Shown one piece after another: positions 54,065 to 60,404 of a DNA stretch of 64,000 nucleotides. Positions within the stretch are counted from its first letter, which is position 1. Every line of letters starts with the position of its first letter. Below the pieces are notes generated by a model. It worked only from the letters and a program-made list of their open reading frames with translations, searched no databases and was not told where the DNA came from. The stretch lies in contig ONTZ01000008.1 in NCBI GenBank assembly GCA_900320905.1, positions 1 to 64,000 of the forward strand. Direction: 5' to 3'. The translations under genes and the position numbers were made by a program. This DNA comes from an uncultured Prevotella sp. Lineage in GTDB: Bacteria; Bacteroidota; Bacteroidia; Bacteroidales; Bacteroidaceae.

Positions 54065-54937
54065 ATGAGACAACTTAAGATTCAGAAAAGTATTACAAAT
54101 CGCTCAAGCGAGGCATTGGATAAATACCTCGTTGAGATTGGTCGTGCACCCTTAATCTCTATCGACGAGGAAATAGAACTCGCACAGAAGATCCGCAAAG
54201 GCGGTCCCGACGGGGAAAGGGCGAAGGAGAAACTGGTAACTGCCAACCTGCGCTTTGTCGTGTCAGTGGCTAAACAATACCAGCATCAGGGTCTGACCCT
54301 CACCGACCTGATCGACGAAGGAAACATCGGACTGATCAAGGCCGCCCAGAAGTTTGATGAGACACGTGGTTTTAAGTTCATCTCCTACGCCGTCTGGTGG
54401 ATCCGTCAGAGCATCCTCCAAGCCATCGCCGAACAGAGTCGTATCGTGCGCCTTCCGCTCAATCAGGTGGGTTCCCTCAATAAGATCAACCATGAGATCA
54501 ATAAATTCGAACAGGAGAACCAGCGCCACCCGAGTGTGTCGGAACTGAGCGAGGCCATCAATATCGATGAGGAGAAGATCGGTCAGTCCATGATGGCTGA
54601 TGGCCACCATGTCAGTATCGACGCCCCGTTCCAGGATGGTGAGGACAACTGTATGCTCGACGTGATGGCTTCCGGCGATGAGAGTCGTACGGACAAACTG
54701 GTCGACCATGAGTCGATGGCCATGGAACTGAACACTGTTCTCAATAAGGTACTGAAAGAGCGCGAGATAACCATCATCCGCGAGTGCTTCGGCATCGGGT
54801 GTCATGAGAAGGGTCTCGAGGAGATTGGCGACCAACTGGGGCTTACCCGTGAGCGCGTCCGTCAGATCCGCGAGAAGAGCATTGCGAAACTGCGTGACAG
54901 CGGCAATGCAAAAATTCTGATGAAATATTTGGGATAA
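54065..54937 (+). CDS. rpoD: primary sigma factor RpoD, short Bacteroidetes type
   Basis: 290 residues, the normal length of the Bacteroidetes housekeeping sigma, which lacks the long region 1.1. Region 1.2 starts near SSEALDKYLVEIGRAPLISI. Region 2 has LIDEGNIGLIKAAQKFDETR and GFKFISYAVWWIRQSILQAI, with the region 3.0 link SRIVRLPLNQVGSLNKI. The region 4 helix-turn-helix is LEEIGDQLGLTRERVRQIRE. It directs RNA polymerase to the TTTG / TAnnTTTG promoters found throughout the window. Own promoter; the gene stands alone between uvrA and an outer-membrane protein gene. Confidence 0.96.
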   Translation: MRQLKIQKSITNRSSEALDKYLVEIGRAPLISIDEEIELAQKIRKGGPDGERAKEKLVTANLRFVVSVAKQYQHQGLTLTDLIDEGNIGLIKAAQKFDETRGFKFISYAVWWIRQSILQAIAEQSRIVRLPLNQVGSLNKINHEINKFEQENQRHPSVSELSEAINIDEEKIGQSMMADGHHVSIDAPFQDGEDNCMLDVMASGDESRTDKLVDHESMAMELNTVLNKVLKEREITIIRECFGIGCHEKGLEEIGDQLGLTRERVRQIREKSIAKLRDSGNAKILMKYLG

Positions 54938-54951
54938 AAGAAAAAAAAGCG

Positions 54952-54959
54952 TACTTTTG
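54952..54959 (+). promoter_or_regulatory. -7 element very close to a GTG start
   Basis: TACTTTTG followed by CA, only five bases before the GTG at 54965, so a transcript from here would be leaderless or start inside the gene. Confidence 0.5.
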
Positions 54960-54964
54960 CATTT

Positions 54965-56998
54965 GTGAATTGCAAGACGCTGATAAAGATCATGGTGCTG
55001 GGCATACTCACGGGTATGCCCGGTATTGTTTTGGGCAAGGGGAAAAAGGACTCCCAGATCCTCCAGCGTATCTATGCCTTTAAGGAGTCGCACCCTATCA
55101 GTCCGGACAGCGTCAAGGATAATGTCTACGCGAAATACCGGTTCAATGTGGAGCGCCGCAACCCTACCCTCTGGCTCATCCCCACGATGTATGTGATGGC
55201 CAAGGGTGAAAGGGAGTACATCCGTGAGTCGTACAACCTGCTCTACTATGATAACTACGACCACCATAAGATAGATATCAAGAGTCAGGTACTCTCAGGC
55301 ACCATCCGCCACAACCGCAGTGCGATGCCCACCTTGAGGGACCTGATGATTCCGAATGTCTATGATGCCACGCTCTACGACGGTCACGTGCTCTCGCCTT
55401 TCAACCGCTATAACCGCCGGCATTATAAGTACACACAAAAGCAGTTGCCCGATGGCACCACCCGACTGGACTTCCGACCGAAGTTCTACAACACCCAACT
55501 CATCAATGGCTATGCCATCGTGGATACGGAGAGCGGACATATCATCCGCACTGTTATGAATGGTGAGTTCGACATGATTTCTTTCCGTACGGAGATCTAC
55601 CAGAGCGACAAGGAGTGGCCCCTGCCCACCCCCAGACGATGCACTACGGCAGCGACATTCAGGTTCTTCGGCAACAGGGTCTCAACGGTCATCGACGGGT
55701 ATTTCAACTGCGACAAAGCCCTCTCAGATACGCTCGGCAGGATCTCTGACCGAGAGTGGATGGACAGCCTGCGCGTGGTACCGCTCTCGGAGACGGACAA
55801 ACGGATCTATGCGGAATACGACCTGAAACGCCAGCAACCGGATACGGTGGAGGTGGACACGACACCTAAGAAGACCAACCTGTTGAAAAAGATCTTCTGG
55901 GACACGATCGGCGAAAACTTGGTCACGCCCATCTCAGCGGAATCGGAGCATGCGTCTTTCCGTCTGTCTCCCCTGCTGGACCCCCTCCAACTCAGTTGGA
56001 GCGATACGCGTGGCTTCCGCTACAAGATCAACCTGAGGTCGCGCTATACGTTCTCTCCCCACCGTTACCTGACTTTCAACCCGCGCTTCGGCTATAACTT
56101 CAAGTTCCGTGAGTTCTACTTCACCCTGCCCCTGCGTATGACCTACAACCCGAAACGAAACGGTTATGCGGAGATTGTCTATGGTAATGGTAACCGCATC
56201 TCCAACAGTCAAGTGGCGGAGACCATCAATCACGAGCATGGCGACTCCCTGAACCTCGATGAAATAGACATTGACAAGTTTACGGACTACGAACTACGTG
56301 TGTTCAATAATATCATGGTCTTCGACTGGCTCGATTTCGAGGCTGGCCTTACCATCCACCGGCGTGTAGCCCTCAACAAGGATTTCATGCGCCAGTACGG
56401 GATGCCCACCGAATACCGCAGTTTCGCTCCGAAGATCGGTCTGAAGATCCGTCCCTGGACCGTAGGCCCGCTGATCTCCATCGACTGGGAAAGGGGCCTC
56501 TCAGGGGTCTATGACTCGGACATCAAATACGAACGCTGGGAGTTCGATGGCTCATGGAAACTCAGTCTCCCGGGACTGCGCGTTGTGAACATGCGGGCGG
56601 GAGCGGGTTTTTACAGTCACAAGAACCAGAACTATTTCGTGGACTATGCCAACTTCCGTGACAACAACTTGCCGGAAGGCTGGGAAGACGATTGGAGCGG
56701 TAACTTCGAACTGCTCCGTAGCCGTGTCTACAATGAGTCGAACTACTACCTCCGGGCGAATCTGTCCTACGACTCTCCGATGATGATTGGTAGTTGGGTA
56801 CCTTATCTGGGCAAGTATATCGAACGGGAACGCTTCTACTTCAGCACGGCCATCGTAGAACGTTCCAGACCATATTACGAACTGGGTTACAGTTTCACTA
56901 ACCGCTATGTCTCCTTCGCCGTGTTCGCCGGCTTTAATGGCAGGAAATATAAGGAGGTGGGCTTTGACTTTGACATAGAAATCTTCCGAAGATGGTAA
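54965..56998 (+). CDS. outer-membrane beta-barrel protein, DUF5686-like
   Basis: 677 residues from GTG 54965, chosen because it supplies the basic N-region of a signal peptide (VNCKTLIKIMVLGILTGMPG); the next ATG (54992) leaves an uncharged start. The N-terminal part shows NPTLWLIPTMYVMAKGEREYI, LYYDNYDHHKIDIKSQVLSG and PNVYDATLYDGHVLSPFNRY. The later half alternates polar and aromatic residues as in a barrel (FNPRFGYNFKFREFYFTLPL) and ends in FRRW, a C-terminal aromatic as expected of Bam-inserted barrels. The pattern recalls DUF5686 proteins, often found with an N-terminal carboxypeptidase-like domain, absent here. The function is unknown. The stop overlaps the addA start by seven bases. 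Confidence 0.75.
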   Translation: MNCKTLIKIMVLGILTGMPGIVLGKGKKDSQILQRIYAFKESHPISPDSVKDNVYAKYRFNVERRNPTLWLIPTMYVMAKGEREYIRESYNLLYYDNYDHHKIDIKSQVLSGTIRHNRSAMPTLRDLMIPNVYDATLYDGHVLSPFNRYNRRHYKYTQKQLPDGTTRLDFRPKFYNTQLINGYAIVDTESGHIIRTVMNGEFDMISFRTEIYQSDKEWPLPTPRRCTTAATFRFFGNRVSTVIDGYFNCDKALSDTLGRISDREWMDSLRVVPLSETDKRIYAEYDLKRQQPDTVEVDTTPKKTNLLKKIFWDTIGENLVTPISAESEHASFRLSPLLDPLQLSWSDTRGFRYKINLRSRYTFSPHRYLTFNPRFGYNFKFREFYFTLPLRMTYNPKRNGYAEIVYGNGNRISNSQVAETINHEHGDSLNLDEIDIDKFTDYELRVFNNIMVFDWLDFEAGLTIHRRVALNKDFMRQYGMPTEYRSFAPKIGLKIRPWTVGPLISIDWERGLSGVYDSDIKYERWEFDGSWKLSLPGLRVVNMRAGAGFYSHKNQNYFVDYANFRDNNLPEGWEDDWSGNFELLRSRVYNESNYYLRANLSYDSPMMIGSWVPYLGKYIERERFYFSTAIVERSRPYYELGYSFTNRYVSFAVFAGFNGRKYKEVGFDFDIEIFRRW

Positions 56999-59900
56999 AA
57001 CCGTTGACAGTCTATAAGGCGTCCGCTGGAAGCGGCAAGACGTTCACCCTGACCGTGGAGTATATCCGGTTGGTGGTGGAGAACCCCTCCTGTTTCAGGA
57101 ACATCCTCGCAGTGACCTTCACCAACAAGGCCACGGAGGAGATGAAGATGCGTATCCTCAGTCAACTCTATGGCATCCATAAGTCCTTGCCGGAATCCGA
57201 GAGGTATCTGGAAAAGGTACGTGAGCGCACGGGATTAAACGACGAGGTAATCCGCGAACGGGCAGGCATGGCCCTCCATCATCTCATCCATCACTATCAC
57301 GAGTTCCGTGTGATGACCATCGACACGTTCTTCCAGTCTGTCCTGCGCAACCTGGCACGCGAACTGGACCTCTCTCCTACGCTCCACATCGGACTGAACG
57401 ACTATCAGGTGGAGGAACTGGCAGTGGATGAGTTGATCAAGGGTCTCTCTACGACCGATGTGATTCTGCAATGGATCATGCACTATATCATCGAAAACAT
57501 CTCCGACGACCGCAGTTGGAATGTCATCGGAAAGATCAAACAGTTCGGACGCACCATCTTCAAGGAAGAATACAAGGCGGTCGGCAGCGAACTCCAACAG
57601 ATCATGGCACAACCGGGGTTCTTCGAACAGTACACCGCGCAGTTGAAGGAGATACGTCAACTGGCTCTGAAGCGGATAAAGGGGATAGCGGAGACATTCT
57701 TCGATGCCATCGAGGGGGAACATCTCTCTGTCGAGGATTTTGCATACGGTCGCACGGGGATATGCAGTTTCTTTCTCAAACTCCGCGAGGGGGTCTTCGA
57801 CGAGAGTATCGTGGGCAAAAGGGTCACAGACGCCTTGGGCGACGCGTCTAAATGGTATAAGAAGACGCACCCGCAGCGCGAGACCATCCATACGCTGGTG
57901 GAGTCTTCCCTCAACGATATCCTGCGCTGTGCCGTGGAAGAACGTCCTCGACAGTGGCAATTGTACAAGTCGGCTGACCTCACCCTCCGTCATCTCCACC
58001 AACTCCGTCTCTTAGGAAGCATCGAACGGAAGGTACGCCAACTCAACGAGGAGAACAACCGTTTCCTGCTCAGCGATACCCAACAACTGCTCCATACACT
58101 AATCGATGGCAGCGACTCGCCTTTTATCTTCGAGAAGATAGGTGCCCAACTGCAACATGTGATGATCGATGAGTTCCAGGACACGTCGACGGTACAGTGG
58201 CAGAACTTCCGAATATTACTCGACGAGGCGATGAGTCACCAGCAGTCTGGCAACCTTATTGTGGGCGATGTCAAACAGAGTATCTACCGTTGGCGCTCGG
58301 GCGACTGGCGTCTGCTGAATGACATCGAGAAGCAGTTCCCACACCCTGACCAACAACTCGCCATCCAGACACTCAGCACGAACTACCGTTCTGCCCGTCG
58401 CATCATCGAGTTCAATAACGCCTTCTTCACAAAGGCCGCCGAACTGGAATACCTCGCCTTGGGTGCCTCTACGGAAGCCGACCAACTCCGCAAGGCCTAC
58501 GCGGACGTAGAACAACTGATACCGGAAGACAAACCTGACGAGGGCTTGGTAAACATCTGTCTCCTGCTACAGGAGAATTATGTAGAACAGACACTGCTGC
58601 AACTCACAGAGGGGATAAGCAATCTCTTGAAGGAAGATGTCCAACCCCATCAGATTGCCATTCTCGTCCGTAAGAATGCATGGATTCCTGTCATTGCCCA
58701 ACATTTCTTGCAGAATCTGCCTGAGGTGAGCATCGTCTCTGACGAGGCCTTTCGCCTGGATGCCTCCACGGCCGTATGTCTGCTCATCGAGGCCCTGCGC
58801 CTCCTCACGCGTCCTGAGGACCTGTTGACAAAGGCTACCATCGTCAAACTTTACCAGAGAGAGGTCTTGCAGGACAAGGTGGATGATGATCTGTTCCTTC
58901 TCTACAAGGAGGCCTTTGACAGTCTTCTGCCTGAAGCCTATATTCAGCATCTTGAGGAACTGCGCACGATGCCGCTCTATGAATTGACGGAACACCTCTT
59001 TGCCATCTTCGGTCTTGAACGACTCGAAGGACAGAGTGCATATATCTGTGCCTTCTTCGATCAACTCACCGCCTTCCTCCAGGAATCCCTCGATTACCCT
59101 AATCTCCCTCCTGGAATCGCCTCGGATTCCCCAGAGCATCCTACACCTGTCTCGAATCCCCCGGTTTCGCTTATTCGTTTTCTCCGTGAATGGGATGAAT
59201 CCCTCTGCGCCAAGACCATTCAGAGCGATGAGATTACCGGCATTCGTCTCATCTCCATCCATAAGTCCAAAGGACTGGAGTTCGACCATGTGTTCATCCC
59301 CTTCTGTGACTGGCAACTGGAGAATCAGGACAATATCCTTTGGTGTCAGCCAGATGAGAAGCCCTTCAATGCCCTACCCTTGGCACCTGTGGACTATAGT
59401 TCCAAACAACTCCTTGGCACCATCTATGAAGATGACTACCGCCACGAACATCTTCAGACGGTGGTTGACAACCTCAACCTCCTTTACGTGGCCTTCACGC
59501 GTGCCTCAAAATCCCTTCATGTCATCGGCAGGCGCAATGCCAAGAACTCCCGTTCCTCCCTCATCGAACAGGTTCTCCCATTTGTGGCGGAGTCATTGTC
59601 TGATACTGCCCTCGAAGGCCTCGATAACGACACCACCTCAATTGAGTTCACCCTTGCAAGGAACAGGACCTTTCTTTCAGAAAACATTCTTGCGTCCCTT
59701 CGGTGGCAAGCGAGCAAAGATCGAGCGCTGCAAGAGGATGAAATCCGAGCCAGGACGTTTCAGAAAGAAAGGCCCGGTTCTTGTTTGAACCCCTTTACCG
59801 TGACACCGTGCCCTCTCAAAATCGCTATCACCTCCTATGCCCCCCGTATGGAATTCCGCCAGAGCAACCGAAGTCGTGCGTTTATGGAAGGTGAGGACGA

Positions 59901-60369
59901 AAGCCAGGCCAACGACTATATCCGCCTTGGCAATATCCTACACGAGGTGTTTTCTGCCATCCGCACCACGGCAGATATTGATGCCATCCTGAAACGTCTG
60001 GAACTGGAAGGCGTACTTTACGATAATGAGAACACTTCTGAGAAGATCATTGCCATGCTGAGGAAACGCCTTGAGCACCCGAAAGTGGCCGAGTGGTTTA
60101 GCGACAAATGGACACTCTTCAACGAGTGTACTATTCTCTCAAGGGAAAACGGCATCCTCAAAGAACGCCGTCCAGACCGTGTGATGACAGACGGCACCAA
60201 CTGGGTCGTGGTCGATTTCAAGTTTGCAACCCCCAAGCCCGAACATGAATTGCAAGTGCGTCATTATATGTCTCTCATCCGTCAGATGCACCCAGATCAA
60301 ACTGTCACCGGTTTCCTCTGGTACATCTACCCAAACCGCATCGTCGAACTCCCTCCAATCAAATCATAA
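56992..60369 (+). CDS. addA: UvrD/RecB-type helicase-nuclease, AddA-like
   Basis: 1125 residues. With the next gene it should form an AddAB-type complex that resects double-strand breaks. The Walker A is KASAGSGKTFTLTVEY (near 8-22), followed by AVTFTNKATEEMKMRIL, VMIDEFQDTSTVQWQNF, VGDVKQSIYRWRSGD, TLSTNYRSARRIIEFNNAFF, RLISIHKSKGLEFDHVFIP and LYVAFTRASKSLHVIG. The C-terminal nuclease has RPDRVMTDGTNWVVVDFKF and ELQVRHY (D-x(n)-DFK, Q-x3-Y type). Residues about 890-930 come from an inserted palindromic element, and about 700-725 is a Pro/Ser-rich linker not typical of the family. Followed after 35 bases by addB. Confidence 0.9.
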   Translation: MVKPLTVYKASAGSGKTFTLTVEYIRLVVENPSCFRNILAVTFTNKATEEMKMRILSQLYGIHKSLPESERYLEKVRERTGLNDEVIRERAGMALHHLIHHYHEFRVMTIDTFFQSVLRNLARELDLSPTLHIGLNDYQVEELAVDELIKGLSTTDVILQWIMHYIIENISDDRSWNVIGKIKQFGRTIFKEEYKAVGSELQQIMAQPGFFEQYTAQLKEIRQLALKRIKGIAETFFDAIEGEHLSVEDFAYGRTGICSFFLKLREGVFDESIVGKRVTDALGDASKWYKKTHPQRETIHTLVESSLNDILRCAVEERPRQWQLYKSADLTLRHLHQLRLLGSIERKVRQLNEENNRFLLSDTQQLLHTLIDGSDSPFIFEKIGAQLQHVMIDEFQDTSTVQWQNFRILLDEAMSHQQSGNLIVGDVKQSIYRWRSGDWRLLNDIEKQFPHPDQQLAIQTLSTNYRSARRIIEFNNAFFTKAAELEYLALGASTEADQLRKAYADVEQLIPEDKPDEGLVNICLLLQENYVEQTLLQLTEGISNLLKEDVQPHQIAILVRKNAWIPVIAQHFLQNLPEVSIVSDEAFRLDASTAVCLLIEALRLLTRPEDLLTKATIVKLYQREVLQDKVDDDLFLLYKEAFDSLLPEAYIQHLEELRTMPLYELTEHLFAIFGLERLEGQSAYICAFFDQLTAFLQESLDYPNLPPGIASDSPEHPTPVSNPPVSLIRFLREWDESLCAKTIQSDEITGIRLISIHKSKGLEFDHVFIPFCDWQLENQDNILWCQPDEKPFNALPLAPVDYSSKQLLGTIYEDDYRHEHLQTVVDNLNLLYVAFTRASKSLHVIGRRNAKNSRSSLIEQVLPFVAESLSDTALEGLDNDTTSIEFTLARNRTFLSENILASLRWQASKDRALQEDEIRARTFQKERPGSCLNPFTVTPCPLKIAITSYAPRMEFRQSNRSRAFMEGEDESQANDYIRLGNILHEVFSAIRTTADIDAILKRLELEGVLYDNENTSEKIIAMLRKRLEHPKVAEWFSDKWTLFNECTILSRENGILKERRPDRVMTDGTNWVVVDFKFATPKPEHELQVRHYMSLIRQMHPDQTVTGFLWYIYPNRIVELPPIKS
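59661..59780. repeat. in-frame palindromic element, long-loop form (copy 4), inside addA
   Basis: Left arm from 59661 (GAACAGGACCTTTCTTTC, then A-GAAAAC) pairs with the right arm ending at 59780 with few mismatches. The 72-base loop begins ATTC and ends GAGCCAGGAC, like the 32-base loops in addB, but is different and longer in between. It is read as ENILASLRWQASK ... RARTFQKE, a frame shifted relative to the addB copies. Confidence 0.85.
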
Positions 60370-60372
60370 TTT

Positions 60373-60400
60373 CTAATTCCTCATTTCTCATTACTCATTA
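60373..60400. repeat. heptamer array between addA and addB
   Basis: Four consecutive seven-base units: CTAATTC, CTCATTT, CTCATTA, CTCATTA, filling nearly the whole 35-base gap before the addB start. Confidence 0.7.
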
Positions 60401-60404
60401 AAGT

